Shown in pieces: positions 44,010 to 54,038 of a stretch of 64,000 nucleotides of DNA. This stretch comes from an uncultured bacterium (GTDB lineage Bacteria; Bacillota; Clostridia; Lachnospirales; Lachnospiraceae), in NCBI GenBank assembly GCA_947177425.1, contig CAMWUN010000016.1, forward strand, positions 1-64,000, given 5' to 3'. Position numbers and translations under genes: made by a program. Each line of letters opens with the position of its first letter. Positions within the stretch are counted from its first letter, which is position 1. The notes beneath the pieces are model-generated. The model did not search any database, was not told the origin of the DNA, and saw only the letters and a program-made list of their open reading frames with translations.

Positions 44010-45878
44010 TTGACTTTGGGTAATAAAATGCGTCTTTTTATGGCAGTGAGCGCAGGCTTGATGCTGGCAGCCGTTCTGGCGGTGTCCTATCTAAGGACAG
44101 ACCATGAAAAGGAACTTGTGGAAAGGCTTGTCTTTGAGTGTATGGCAGACGGGCAGAAGATAGAATTAAAGCTATGGGAAGATGAGGAGGCGGGAAGATA
44201 TTACCTTTTCCTGCCCTCATGTTTTGCAGGGAAAACAATGGATTTCACTCTCCGGTATGAGGAGGGAAAAGGGGCGGTAAGGATAGACGGGACTGTCTAT
44301 AGGAGGGACAGTACATGGGCAGAAGCAGGAAAAGAAGAAATTCACGGGCTGGAACTTAAAAGCCCCTTGGGCGTTTTTAATGGGGAAAAGCCCCTGCAGG
44401 TGCTTGCATCAGCAAATCTGCCTGCCTTTATGATTTCGGCGGAAGCAGAGGAAGATATTCTTGATTTGGAGGAGTTTGATAACAAAAAGTATATTGAGAC
44501 AGGTAATTTGCTGGTGGTAGACCAGTCAGGCAGTGTGGTCTGCCGGGAGAAGCTGGACAAGTTTAAGGTCAGAGGTAATCTGACAGCCTCCCTGGACAAA
44601 AAACCCTTTACTTTTACCTTTCAAAACCCCGTCTCTCTGTGCGGCATGAAGTCTGCTTATAAGTGGAATCTGCTGGCTAATGCCACAGACGGGTCTTATA
44701 TAAGGAATAAACTGATACTTGATTTGGCGAACCAGAGCATAGACGCTTATGAACCTGACGGGGAATTCGTGGAGGTTTATCTGAACGGTGTCTATCAGGG
44801 GATGTATCTTCTGACGGAAGCTGTGCAGATTGGTGAAAACAGGCTGGAGATCCCGGAACAGAGCAGTTGGTTTCTGGAAATGGAACTGGATTTCCGTATG
44901 GAGGAGGATGTGCCCTATGTGATATCGGATGGGGGGCAGATATTTGCAGCCGGATTTGTAAGTGCAAAACCTTCCGAAGAACTCAGCCAGATCCAATATA
45001 TGATAAATGATATTGAAAGTGCGCTGACGGCGGAGGATGGCAGAAGCGTGATAAGCGGGAAATATTTAAGAGAACTGATTGATATGGGGTCATGGGCGGA
45101 GGCTTTTCTGGTTCAGGAAATATCGGGGGACCATGATACGGGAATAGCCAGTCAGTTTTCTTATGTACTGGATAAGGAAAATCCTTTTTTATATGCAGGC
45201 CCGGTGTGGGATTTTGACGGCACTATGGGCAATGTGAATACACCCATGTTTGGCAATCCGTCAGCTCTTACGGCCTCTGTCTGCAATTCAAGGCCCGAAG
45301 GGAATCCCAATCAGAACAGATGGCTTTCGGCAATGTATAAAAATCCGGAATTCCAGGCGCTTACAGCGGAAAAATACAGCAAGGTGTTCAGATATAACCT
45401 TGGCTGGGCAATCGATACAGGGATTGACCAGCATGTAGAAGTAATAAGGCGCAGTGCCGTTTTGGATGCACTGAAATGGCATGAAAAAAGGCAGAACTGG
45501 ATGTTTGTACATCCGGCTGAGAAGGAAGCTTCTGCAGGGGATGAATTTGTACCAGAAGATGATTATGCAAAGTTTTCTGATTTGGACCAGCATGTGGAAA
45601 TGGTAAGGGAGTTTCTTTTGGAAAAGAAAGATTTTCTGGACAAGCTGTGGGTGGAAAAAAGGGATTACTGTGTGGTGGAGGTAAGGAACGATGCCCCCTT
45701 TTTAAATCAGGACTATAACCAGACCCTGTATTATTGGGTGGAGCGGGGAAAGCCTTTGGAAGAGCTGCCCCGATATGAGATGTACCACTTCGCGGGTTAT
45801 GTTAACCGGGAAAATGGGGAACAGGTAGTAGAAGGCACAGTGATTTATGAGGATTGTGTCCTGGAAGGCATTTGGTAA
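44010..45878 (+). CDS. CotH-family protein kinase, copy 2
   Basis: The 622-aa exported protein has a TM segment near residues 10-28. The CotH domain (about 160-490) has FKVRGNLTASLDKKPFTFTF, YKWNLLANATDGSYIRNKL and YVELFL-like EFVEVYLNGVYQGMYLLTEAV. Its metal/catalytic motif VWDFDGTMGN keeps both acidic residues, unlike copies 1 and 3. It is only distantly related to copy 1 and probably has a different target. TTG 44010 follows AAGGAG by 11 nt; ATG 44028 is the alternative. The VTC gene follows by 18 nt. Confidence 0.85.
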   Translation: MTLGNKMRLFMAVSAGLMLAAVLAVSYLRTDHEKELVERLVFECMADGQKIELKLWEDEEAGRYYLFLPSCFAGKTMDFTLRYEEGKGAVRIDGTVYRRDSTWAEAGKEEIHGLELKSPLGVFNGEKPLQVLASANLPAFMISAEAEEDILDLEEFDNKKYIETGNLLVVDQSGSVVCREKLDKFKVRGNLTASLDKKPFTFTFQNPVSLCGMKSAYKWNLLANATDGSYIRNKLILDLANQSIDAYEPDGEFVEVYLNGVYQGMYLLTEAVQIGENRLEIPEQSSWFLEMELDFRMEEDVPYVISDGGQIFAAGFVSAKPSEELSQIQYMINDIESALTAEDGRSVISGKYLRELIDMGSWAEAFLVQEISGDHDTGIASQFSYVLDKENPFLYAGPVWDFDGTMGNVNTPMFGNPSALTASVCNSRPEGNPNQNRWLSAMYKNPEFQALTAEKYSKVFRYNLGWAIDTGIDQHVEVIRRSAVLDALKWHEKRQNWMFVHPAEKEASAGDEFVPEDDYAKFSDLDQHVEMVREFLLEKKDFLDKLWVEKRDYCVVEVRNDAPFLNQDYNQTLYYWVERGKPLEELPRYEMYHFAGYVNRENGEQVVEGTVIYEDCVLEGIW

Positions 45879-45896
45879 CAGACAGGAGAGCAGTAA

Positions 45897-46598
45897 TTGG
45901 AACAGATACGTTACAGACATGAGTATAAATATCCCCTGACCAGGGGGCAGGCTCTGATAGAGGATGCGAAGATAAGCGCGCTTATGTCCAGGGACGTTCA
46001 TGCTGTTGGGGAGGGATTTTATAACATCAGAAGCCTGTATTTTGACGATTATGAAAATAGCTGTTATATGGACAATGAAAACGGTGTGGATAACAGGGAA
46101 AAATACAGAATCAGGATATACAATCACAGCCTGGAGAGAATCAGTCTGGAAGTGAAGCGGAAAATCCGTGGGAAAACCAGCAAAAAATCCTGTCTGATTA
46201 GTCAGAAACAGTGCAGGCAGTTGATGGATGGACAAATACCGGATGAAATCAGTCCGGCACAGCAGACCCTTCACAAGCTGGCTTATCTGATGGCAGTCCG
46301 GCTCATGCGGCCTGCGGTGATTGTGGACTACGACAGAGTTCCATATGTGTACAGGCCGGGAGATGCCAATGTGAGAGTGACATTTGACAGTAATATTAAG
46401 TCCGTAGGAAACGTTCATTCGTTTTTGGATAAAGAAATTCAGGGGAGAGGTGTTCTGCCTGCCGGATATGTTTTGATGGAAGTGAAATTTGACAGTTTCC
46501 TGCCGGATGAGGTTCATGGACTTTTACAGCTTGACGGCCTGACCGCAAGTACTTTTTCAAAGTATTATCTTTGCAGAAAATTTGCATCGGGTTTGTAG
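45897..46598 (+). CDS. VTC-domain polyphosphate polymerase-like protein, copy 1
   Basis: The 233-aa cytosolic VTC tunnel domain is nearly alone. It has RYRHEYKYPLTRGQA, IRSLYFDDYENSCYMDNENG, REKYRIRIYN, LEVKRKIRGKTSKKS, a basic-rich tunnel wall, VRVTFDSNI, and LMEVKFDSFLPDEV with the conserved Glu. In yeast VTC4 this fold makes polyphosphate from ATP and feeds it through the membrane. No SPX or TM part is present, so the DUF4956 membrane protein encoded next may be the channel partner (inference). The start is TTG 45897, 8 nt after AGGAGA. Confidence 0.9.
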   Translation: MEQIRYRHEYKYPLTRGQALIEDAKISALMSRDVHAVGEGFYNIRSLYFDDYENSCYMDNENGVDNREKYRIRIYNHSLERISLEVKRKIRGKTSKKSCLISQKQCRQLMDGQIPDEISPAQQTLHKLAYLMAVRLMRPAVIVDYDRVPYVYRPGDANVRVTFDSNIKSVGNVHSFLDKEIQGRGVLPAGYVLMEVKFDSFLPDEVHGLLQLDGLTASTFSKYYLCRKFASGL

Positions 46599-46703
46599 GC
46601 TCCCTGGCAGTAGCAGTACAGGCATAAGTGTGCAGACCATCGGGTGCGGAACTGGTGTGGAACCAGCACTGGATGACACAGGCGGAAGAACGGAGGACGG
46701 AAA

Positions 46704-47378
46704 ATGAATTTTTCAGATATTTTTAAAAAAGATTTTATTGCATCCTATACCAGTGAAAATATTAGTGTGCCCCATATTACGGCGATACTTCTCATTACAG
46801 CGGTTATTGCCTGTTACATTTTTATTGTTTACAGGCTGATTACCAAAAAGACCTTTTATTCAAAAAATTTTAATATATCCCTTGCGGCAATTGCAGTGAT
46901 TACTTCAGCGATTATTCTGGCAGTCCAGTCCAGTATCGTCATTTCGCTGGGAATGGTGGGCGCCCTTTCCATTGTTCGCTTCCGTACGGCTATCAAAGAA
47001 CCTATGGATTTGTGTTTCCTGTTCTGGTCTATTGCAGTGGGAATCTGCTGCGGCGCCCATATGACGGAAGTTGCCCTTGTACTGTCGGCGGTTCTTACAA
47101 TGCTGGTAATCATACTTGACAGACTGCCTGTGGGACGGGCCCCTATGATTCTGGTGGCAAATCTTGGGAAATCACAAAATGAGCCGCTTTTTACGCAGAA
47201 AGTCGGGGAATACTGTAAATACTATAAAGTAAAATCCAGAAACATTGCCGGGGGACGCTGTAATCTTGTTTTGGAAGTCCGTGCCGCCAAAGAATATGAG
47301 ATGATGCAGGAACTTGAAAAGATGGAGGATGTGGAAAGCGTTTCGCTGGTGTCCCATGACGGGGAAGTGACATTTTGA
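46704..47378 (+). CDS. DUF4956 membrane protein, copy 1
   Basis: The 224-aa protein has four TM helices, the conserved core SLGMVGALSIVRFRTAIKEPMDLCFLFWSI, and a soluble alpha/beta C-terminus (about 150-224). The family has no established function. Its repeated position straight after VTC genes, here and at 54812, suggests it carries or gates the VTC product through the membrane. The arginine-rich RFRTAIKEP loop could contact an anion. Copy 2 shares the whole core. Confidence 0.88.
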   Translation: MNFSDIFKKDFIASYTSENISVPHITAILLITAVIACYIFIVYRLITKKTFYSKNFNISLAAIAVITSAIILAVQSSIVISLGMVGALSIVRFRTAIKEPMDLCFLFWSIAVGICCGAHMTEVALVLSAVLTMLVIILDRLPVGRAPMILVANLGKSQNEPLFTQKVGEYCKYYKVKSRNIAGGRCNLVLEVRAAKEYEMMQELEKMEDVESVSLVSHDGEVTF

Positions 47379-47427
47379 GAACTGGTTTTGCGGGGGCGCT
47401 GGCTTTATTTTTAGAGGGGAGTGTCAG

Positions 47428-47456
47428 TTGACGTAATTTTTAGATGATGCTATGAT
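47428..47456 (+). promoter_or_regulatory. Sigma-A-type promoter for the radical SAM gene
   Basis: TTGACG, 17 bp, TATGAT, ending 57 bp before the start codon. It separates this gene from the CotH-VTC operon. Confidence 0.65.
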
Positions 47457-47513
47457 GTTACAGTTGGAACAAAAGATAAATAAATGTTGATATCAGGTAA
47501 AAAGGAGAATAAA

Positions 47514-48494
47514 ATGTCAGTTAAGTTTCATAATTTTGGGGGGACTCTTGGATGGAATCTTCAGAAGAAGTTTCCTAAACTTTCGTCGGAAAGTTACTTA
47601 AAGCTTCAGTTTTTGACAAGGAATAAGCTTCAGAAAAAATATATTGATTATTTTTTGAAAAATAATGAAGTGCCCATGCCGCTGGTGGTAAATCTGGAGA
47701 CGATTAACAGGTGCAATAGTACCTGTTCTTTCTGTACAGCCAACAGGAATGCGGAGAAGCGTCCCTATAAGCGGATGGAGGAGGATTTGTTCTACAGCAT
47801 TATTGACCAGCTCCGGGACTGGGGGTATAAGGGGCATCTGACTTTATACGGGAACAATGAGCCTTTTCTGGACACCAGGATTGTGGAGTTTCACAAATAT
47901 TGCAGAGAGCAGCTTCCGGACAGCTTTATTTTCCTTTCTACGAATGGCTTATTGCTGACGGTGGAGAAGGTGAAGGAAATTATCCCCTATGTGGATCAGC
48001 TTATAATCAACAATTATTGCCGGGATATGAAGCTTCATGACAATGTGCAGGAGATTTATGAATATGCAAAAGCCCATCCGGAAGAGTTTAAAGATGTGGA
48101 GCTTTTGATTCAGATGCGTTATATGGACGCGGTGCTGACTAACAGGGCGGGAAGCGCGCCCAATAAGCAGAATACACAGAAAATCATTAAGGAAACCTGC
48201 CTGATGCCATATACGGATATGTTTATCTTTCCGGACGGACGGATGGGGATTTGCTGTTGCGATAATTTTGAAGCAACCACGCTGGCGGATCTGAATGTGA
48301 CGCCTTTGAAAGAAGCCTGGAACAGTAAAGCCTATCAGCAACTGCGTAAGGCTATTCAGACCAGCCGGGGGGACTATAATTTCTGTAAATACTGTGACTT
48401 CATTGATGCAGGCCTTAGGATGGATGCAGTGGACGATACTTTAAAGAACAGGGATGCCAATCACGGGGCAAGGCAGTCGTTGTTTAGAAGATAA
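47514..48494 (+). CDS. Radical SAM / SPASM-domain protein
   Basis: The 326-aa enzyme has a 4Fe-4S SAM motif RCNSTCSFCTANR (CxxxCxxC, near residue 63). TLYGNNEPFLD is the GGE-like strand, and a C-terminal Cys cluster (GICCCDNFEATTLADL...NFCKYCD) has SPASM-type spacing for auxiliary clusters. SPASM enzymes modify peptides, proteins or sugars by radical chemistry. The start is set at ATG 47514 after AAGGAG; the track start is 30 nt upstream. It has its own promoter and terminator, and no peptide precursor is seen beside it. The substrate is unknown. Confidence 0.88.
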   Translation: MSVKFHNFGGTLGWNLQKKFPKLSSESYLKLQFLTRNKLQKKYIDYFLKNNEVPMPLVVNLETINRCNSTCSFCTANRNAEKRPYKRMEEDLFYSIIDQLRDWGYKGHLTLYGNNEPFLDTRIVEFHKYCREQLPDSFIFLSTNGLLLTVEKVKEIIPYVDQLIINNYCRDMKLHDNVQEIYEYAKAHPEEFKDVELLIQMRYMDAVLTNRAGSAPNKQNTQKIIKETCLMPYTDMFIFPDGRMGICCCDNFEATTLADLNVTPLKEAWNSKAYQQLRKAIQTSRGDYNFCKYCDFIDAGLRMDAVDDTLKNRDANHGARQSLFRR

Positions 48495-48504
48495 AACAAT
48501 AAAT

Positions 48505-48543
48505 TAAGAGGTCTTCCGACACTGCAGCCGGAGGACCTCTTTT
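48505..48543. terminator. Bidirectional terminator
   Basis: AGAGGTCTTCCG (48507-48518) pairs with CGGAGGACCTCT (48529-48540) with one G-U, bordered by TTTT on the plus strand. It serves the convergent radical SAM and FAD-enzyme genes. Confidence 0.85.
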
Positions 48544-48569
48544 CCATCATAGCAGGGCAGCGTTTAGTG

Positions 48570-50144
48570 TTAATCCACTTCTGCCTGATTCTTTTCTGCT
48601 TCCTCATGGTATTCTTTTTCGGTATTGACATTCCAGATATTGGTCTTGTCCTTTCTGCCGCTCAGGATATTGCCTACGGCTTCAAAGGATGTCACCATAG
48701 AGTGGTCGATATTATTGTATCTGTGCTGTCCGTTGCGTCCCACGCAGTAAAGGTTGTCTATAGAACTTAAGTATGCTACCAGAGTGTCGATTTCATCATA
48801 GGTGTCAAAGTAAGCGGGGTAAGCTTTTTTGACCTTTTCCATATGGACATCCAGAACCACATCCGGACTGTCAATCAGTCCCAGCTTAATCATTTCAGCA
48901 ATGCCGATTTTGGCAAATTCCTCTTCGGTCATATTCCAGAAATTGTCCCCCTCATTTACAAAGTATTCCAGGCCAATCCATACGGTATGCTCCAAATCCT
49001 TAATCATATAAGGGGACCAGTTGTTATAAATCTGGAAACGCCCCAGCTTTACATTCCTGTCCTGCACATATACCCAGCAGTCAGGGACAATATTGCTGAC
49101 AGTCTTAAGGTTTGTCTTATTTTCCAGATTGATTCTGGGCACAAGGACGCCCAGGGTCATGTAGTCCCGGTAAGGAAGGCCGGCGGCAATTCTTGCGGGA
49201 TCTTTGGGAACATCGTTCATTCCCCCCACTAAATCTTTTACGGGCATAGAGGAAATAAAGTAATCCCCTTCCATGGTATATTCCTGACCGTCCTTCTCAT
49301 AAGTGAGGGAAGTGATCATGTTGTCGCTGTTTTTGTGTATTTTGGTGACTTTGGCGTGTTTGATAATGACGCCGCCCAGTTTTTCCACTTCACTGGCAGT
49401 AACATCCCATAACTGGCCGGGGCCAAGCTTGGGGTATTTAAACTCTTCAATCAGTGAAGTCTCTACCTTGCGGTTTTTCTTTTTCAGCTTCTTTTCAATA
49501 ATATCCTTGAGAATTGCCATGATAGACATTCCCTTGGTACGCTGCGCCCCCCAGGAAGGGTCAATCTCGCTGGGATGGCGCCCCCACAAATTTTCTGTGT
49601 AGTATTCAAAAAACATGGAATATAGTTTCCGGCCGAAACGGTTGATATAAAAATTCTCCAGACTGGTTTCCGGCTTCTTGTGAATCAGGGAGGCAAGATA
49701 ACTGAATCCCACCTGCATGGTAGTCAGAAAACCGAAATTTTTCAGGGTTTCCAGTTTTAAGGAAATAGGATAGTCATAAAAGTCATCATTAAAATAGATA
49801 CGGGACACACGGTGTCTGGTCAGCATGACCCGGTCTTCCTTCTCCGGGTCGGGACCGCCTTTTTTAAGAGGCATGGGGCGGTTTAAAATGATATCATCGT
49901 AAGTGGGCGCACCCTGCATGGGAAGCATCTTGTCCCACCATTCGTTGACCTCGGGAATCTTGGAGAAAAAGCGGTGTCCGCCCATGTCCATGCGGTTGCC
50001 CTTATAATTGACAGTTTTGGATATGCCGCCGAAACAGTCGCTTTCTTCAAATACGGTGACTTCAATGTCCTTTGATTTTGTCAGAAGTTCATAAGCGGCT
50101 GTAAGGCCCGCAGGACCTGCGCCTATGACAAGTGCTTTCTTCAT
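48570..50144 (-). CDS. FAD-dependent amine-oxidase-like protein
   Basis: The 524-aa flavoprotein of the amino-oxidase/protoporphyrinogen-oxidase superfamily starts [21 protein letters not shown], then [15 protein letters not shown] and [11 protein letters not shown], the dinucleotide and FAD-contact strings. Near the end is [23 protein letters not shown]-galactopyranose mutase and related surface-sugar enzymes share this arrangement, but it lacks enough UGM marks to name it. I use ATG 50144, with AAGGTGG 9 nt before it. It is the only minus-strand gene in the 29-62 kb stretch. The role in glycan synthesis is inferred from context. Confidence 0.85.
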   Translation of the reverse strand: MKKALVIGAGPAGLTAAYELLTKSKDIEVTVFEESDCFGGISKTVNYKGNRMDMGGHRFFSKIPEVNEWWDKMLPMQGAPTYDDIILNRPMPLKKGGPDPEKEDRVMLTRHRVSRIYFNDDFYDYPISLKLETLKNFGFLTTMQVGFSYLASLIHKKPETSLENFYINRFGRKLYSMFFEYYTENLWGRHPSEIDPSWGAQRTKGMSIMAILKDIIEKKLKKKNRKVETSLIEEFKYPKLGPGQLWDVTASEVEKLGGVIIKHAKVTKIHKNSDNMITSLTYEKDGQEYTMEGDYFISSMPVKDLVGGMNDVPKDPARIAAGLPYRDYMTLGVLVPRINLENKTNLKTVSNIVPDCWVYVQDRNVKLGRFQIYNNWSPYMIKDLEHTVWIGLEYFVNEGDNFWNMTEEEFAKIGIAEMIKLGLIDSPDVVLDVHMEKVKKAYPAYFDTYDEIDTLVAYLSSIDNLYCVGRNGQHRYNNIDHSMVTSFEAVGNILSGRKDKTNIWNVNTEKEYHEEAEKNQAEVD

Positions 50145-50415
50145 ACTGATTATCCACCTTTCCTGTATGAAATCATTATAGAGGATGTCCATATATGATG
50201 ATCATGTATACCTATTATTATATATATTGATATTATAATAATACTTTATATATTGATATATATGGTAAGCGGCATATTTATTTGCCGTCTGTTTAGGTTA
50301 TTGTAGCATAGAATAAAAAAAGTGTCTACGTTTAACAATATGCTAACGCGGAAATCAATTTTTGCAAATTTAGTGTTCGTGTACCGGTGTTCTGGGTTAA
50401 AATAATTTGCTAAAA
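50145..50415. other. AT-rich gap between divergent genes
   Basis: The sequence is strongly AT-rich, with runs such as TATATATTGATAT near 50220-50265. No ORF, RNA gene or clear repeat is visible. It probably holds the promoter of the minus-strand FAD gene. The plus-strand promoter lies just beyond. Confidence 0.5.
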
Positions 50416-50444
50416 TTGACAGCTACTATATTAATTGCTACAAT
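50416..50444 (+). promoter_or_regulatory. Near-consensus sigma-A promoter for the 50.5-61.8 kb operon
   Basis: TTGACA, exactly 17 bp, then TACAAT. This is the best promoter in the window. A start of transcription near 50451 would leave too little leader for ATG 50463 and supports ATG 50505. Confidence 0.8.
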
Positions 50445-50504
50445 GACTATGTTTGGTACAAAATGGGAAAGATGAGTTTAAGGCATGGCAGGGAGACATA
50501 TCAA

Positions 50505-52448
50505 ATGGCAAAAGAAGTTAAAAGTTTTTATATAGGGAGTATTGCATTTATCCTTTTTGCAATGATGCGGAGTATGTTCCCTCTGCATAATATGGAATTT
50601 TTCGTTGTGGCATGTATTGTTTTTGTAAGTATAACCATATTGGCGTATTTTATGATAGTTAAGAGAAAGGCTGATGTAAAGCCGGCGGGAGAGAAGATAT
50701 GGAGTATTTCAGCTATATGTCTGCTGGCCGTCTGGATGATTTTATTTTATATAAATGAACCCAACGCAGAACATCCGCTGGATGGGCGAATCATCCGCAG
50801 ATATTTCCCGTTTCCGTTATGGTTTGGGCTGATGGCAGCCGGTGTTGCAGTCTGTCTTTTTGTCCTGCGTAAAGAACCGGAGGAAAAACGCCTGAAATTA
50901 AGAAAGGGAATCCGTACAGTTATAGGAATATTGTTTACAATCGGAACTTCCATTCAGTTTTATGCGCCCAATATATTTCAGGATATCCAGGGCGGAACTT
51001 ATCACAGCCATGCATACACGAATAGTATTATTAATGCCTGCTGGCTGATACCGTACAGTAAAAATATGCAGTCCCTTTATGGGCATTATGGGATTTTTTT
51101 CATGCCTGTCCTTAAATTTCTGCATAAATGCTTTCATGTGGATTATCTGACAGGGATATTTATTGTATCGGCGGTTCTTGCCGGGATTTCCATCCTTCTG
51201 TTCATTTATATATTAGATTATTTTGCAAAAAGTGATTTGATATTCTATCTTGCCATGTTTGCCATTGGAGAGGAATATTTTATGATTCTGCAGGGAGGGG
51301 TATACTTACAGGTGCATCCCCATCGCATGATTTTCCCTATGATACTGGCGGTAATTGCATTGCAGGAATATAAAACGGGAAAGAAATACAATGTGCTGGC
51401 AGTTATTGTGAATATGCTGTCTTTTGTGTGGTCAACGGAAGTGGGGATTGCCACTATGCTGTCCTTTGCCCTTTACAGGTGGATTGGGCATATTTTGGAC
51501 GGAGAGACATTTTCTTTCAGAAAGGTATTTCCGCTGATACGGGAACTGGCAGTCCATGCGCTTTTGCCTTTTATATTAGCCTATATGGTGGTTAACGGAT
51601 ACAATCTGCTGGCAGGGGGCGCTGCTCTGGACTTTAGGGAATTCATGTTCCCGCTGGTTTCGGACAGAGACTATATTGATAAGATAGAACTGACGCTTCC
51701 TGATGTCACACACGCGTGGGTGGGGACGGCGATACTGTTTCTGGGGGCTGTGTGCCCGGCGGTGCTGCAGATATTTTTCCCGGCTAAAGATGAAGATGGA
51801 AAAGGCTTAAAGGTGTTTTACTTTTTCCTGGGAATGATGAGCCTTGTCCTGATGCTTTATTATATCAACCGTCCAGCGGAAGGCAGTATGTTCATTATTA
51901 TGTTTCTGATGCTGATTCTGCAGGCATCTATCCTGCAGAAAAGTCAGGAGGTGTATCTGGAGTGGAGAAAGAAGAAGGAATCTGTGTTTGCCAGTCCCAA
52001 CCGCTTTTTGTTTCTTTCTTTACGGGTGGTGACCACACTGATTTTGTTTATTATGGCTTTTGACGGTATATATTCTATGCCGAAAGCCTGGAAAACATCG
52101 GCGGAGACTGTCTGGAAGAGGGATGAACTGATGGAGTTTGCCCAATATGTGTATGTCCAGATTCCTCCTGATGCGGTCTCCTTCGGAGAGGGAGTACCGG
52201 AATTGATGTCAATGATAGACAGGGATACGCATTTACATTCAACGGAATGGTCGTATCTGAATATGCCGCTGGATACTATGGAAGAAATCCGGTATGCGCT
52301 GGAGAATGAGGAATGGTTTTTCTGTTCTTTGGACAGCCTTCATTATATGCAGACCAATTATCCGGGGCTGACAGATAACTTTTATCTGCATGAGGAAATG
52401 GAATATAACGGAGTGAAGTTTGGTTTTTTCAGGGCAGTGGCAGAGTAA
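50505..52448 (+). CDS. Multi-TM protein, GT-C-like, first gene of operon
   Basis: The 647-aa membrane protein has about twelve helices and a C-terminal soluble tail of about 110 residues. External loop strings such as DIQGGTYHSHAYTNSIINACW and LQGGVYLQVHPHRMIFP may form the active site, but no family is recognised. It may be a GT-C glycosyltransferase for the surface polymer. ATG 50505 is chosen for its AGGGAG site and the promoter position; the track start is 50463. CotH copy 3 follows within 31 nt. Confidence 0.62.
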   Translation: MAKEVKSFYIGSIAFILFAMMRSMFPLHNMEFFVVACIVFVSITILAYFMIVKRKADVKPAGEKIWSISAICLLAVWMILFYINEPNAEHPLDGRIIRRYFPFPLWFGLMAAGVAVCLFVLRKEPEEKRLKLRKGIRTVIGILFTIGTSIQFYAPNIFQDIQGGTYHSHAYTNSIINACWLIPYSKNMQSLYGHYGIFFMPVLKFLHKCFHVDYLTGIFIVSAVLAGISILLFIYILDYFAKSDLIFYLAMFAIGEEYFMILQGGVYLQVHPHRMIFPMILAVIALQEYKTGKKYNVLAVIVNMLSFVWSTEVGIATMLSFALYRWIGHILDGETFSFRKVFPLIRELAVHALLPFILAYMVVNGYNLLAGGAALDFREFMFPLVSDRDYIDKIELTLPDVTHAWVGTAILFLGAVCPAVLQIFFPAKDEDGKGLKVFYFFLGMMSLVLMLYYINRPAEGSMFIIMFLMLILQASILQKSQEVYLEWRKKKESVFASPNRFLFLSLRVVTTLILFIMAFDGIYSMPKAWKTSAETVWKRDELMEFAQYVYVQIPPDAVSFGEGVPELMSMIDRDTHLHSTEWSYLNMPLDTMEEIRYALENEEWFFCSLDSLHYMQTNYPGLTDNFYLHEEMEYNGVKFGFFRAVAE

Positions 52449-52479
52449 AGGCAGGAAATAGCTGTGAAAGGCTTTGATT

Positions 52480-54030
52480 ATGAAGAAAATATGGTTTATA
52501 ATAGTATCCGTGATATTTCTGGGTATTTATGTAAATTTTGATAAGATAACGGAACGGTTTGACAGCGGTGTTATGGGAGCGGAAGTCCTTCCCATGGAGG
52601 AAATTGATTCTCTGTGCGAGGGGAAGGAGGATGCTTTCATGGAGCCGGAGATTACGTTAAACGGCGGGAGTATTGCCTATGACAGCGACCAGAATATGCT
52701 GCTGATACCCCAGAATCTTTTGGAAGAGGAGTTTGACGGAAGCCTTGATGTGCCGGAGGGAACGTTATACTTTATGGAGGATGAAGCGCTGGAGGACAAG
52801 CTGGGGGCTATGTGGGAAAATAAGGTGGCCAGGCTGTTCTGGATCAGGGATACGAGGTGCTGGATGTACAATGTATATTTTACAGGGATGCCAGTAGCAT
52901 GTATTTCTTCGGAGGAGATTATTCCCGACACAGAAATCTCTTGTGGCACGATTCAGGTCTATGACCAGTATCACAGCAATGCCCAGTGCCAGACTGCCGA
53001 TTGCCAGTGGCATTTGCGGGGAGCCACTTCCCGGAATTATGAAAAGTCCAGCTACAGGCTGACTCTCACAGATACCCGTCTGTCCTTTTTAGGGATGCGG
53101 AAGGATGATGACTGGATACTCCATAGCCTTTACGATGACGAAGGGCTGATTCACAATAAATTATCTTACAGCGTGTGGCGGGACATTGCTGCAGACAATC
53201 ATGTGGATCATGACGAGGGAATCAGCATGGAGTATGTGGAACTGTTTATGGACGACCGCTATCTTGGCGTGTACGGGCTTTCGGAAAGGATAGACAAAAA
53301 GGCGCTGGATTTAGGAAAGAAAGATATTTTATATAAATGCTGCGAGCCGGAAAATCCTGGGGAAGACGATTTTTACAGTGAACTTACGGAAGAAATGTCG
53401 CCTTCCTTTGAGTGGAAGTATCCTGATGATTTTGGGATGGATGACTGGGAGCCGTTAAAGCGGTGGACTTCCATGTTCTGTTTTAATAACCCATGGAGTT
53501 ATGAGGAGGGTATTGGCATTCTCAATATAGAAAATGCAGTGGATTATACCCTTTTTAACCTGTTGATCTGCGGTATGGACAATGCCATGAAAAACATTTA
53601 TTACTGGGCGGATTACCAGGGGGATGGCAGTTATCAGTTTATCAAGATACCCTGGGATTTGAATATGACCTGGGGTAATTCATGGATTGACGATTATAAC
53701 TGTAATTTTAACATGTTCCAGGAAAAGAATTTTGACGCGGAGGACGGATGGACGTCCGACCTTTACCTGCTTTATAAGTGCAATCCCAAAGAAATAGGTA
53801 AACTTTTGGCGGACCGGTGGCAGGAACTCAGAGAGAGCATTATCACGAAGGAAGCTTTATATGCAAAGGCGGATGTGGAATTTAACTATCTTTATGCTTC
53901 CGGCGCCTATGTGAGAAACCAGCGCAGGTGGCCGCCCAAGGGGGAATACTGGCAGGATAGCTATATTTATGAATATATTGATAAAAGAATTGACTTTTTA
54001 GATGAGTATATAGAGCAGTTGCGCAGATGA
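52480..54030 (+). CDS. CotH-family protein kinase, copy 3
   Basis: The 516-aa exported protein is a clear homologue of copy 1, without that copy's C-terminal repeat. It has an N-terminal TM (WFIIVSVIFLGIYVNF), then HLRGATSRNYEKSSYRLTL, LGMRKDDDWILHSLYDDEGL, YVELFMDDRYLGVYGLSERID and FIKIPWDLNMTWGN. As in copy 1, the WDxD motif has Asn in the second acidic place. The gene is followed by its own VTC and DUF4956 genes, repeating the module at 42-47 kb. The start is ATG 52480; the track TTG is six bases earlier. Confidence 0.88.
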   Translation: MKKIWFIIVSVIFLGIYVNFDKITERFDSGVMGAEVLPMEEIDSLCEGKEDAFMEPEITLNGGSIAYDSDQNMLLIPQNLLEEEFDGSLDVPEGTLYFMEDEALEDKLGAMWENKVARLFWIRDTRCWMYNVYFTGMPVACISSEEIIPDTEISCGTIQVYDQYHSNAQCQTADCQWHLRGATSRNYEKSSYRLTLTDTRLSFLGMRKDDDWILHSLYDDEGLIHNKLSYSVWRDIAADNHVDHDEGISMEYVELFMDDRYLGVYGLSERIDKKALDLGKKDILYKCCEPENPGEDDFYSELTEEMSPSFEWKYPDDFGMDDWEPLKRWTSMFCFNNPWSYEEGIGILNIENAVDYTLFNLLICGMDNAMKNIYYWADYQGDGSYQFIKIPWDLNMTWGNSWIDDYNCNFNMFQEKNFDAEDGWTSDLYLLYKCNPKEIGKLLADRWQELRESIITKEALYAKADVEFNYLYASGAYVRNQRRWPPKGEYWQDSYIYEYIDKRIDFLDEYIEQLRR

Positions 54031-54038
54031 GGTAGAAG

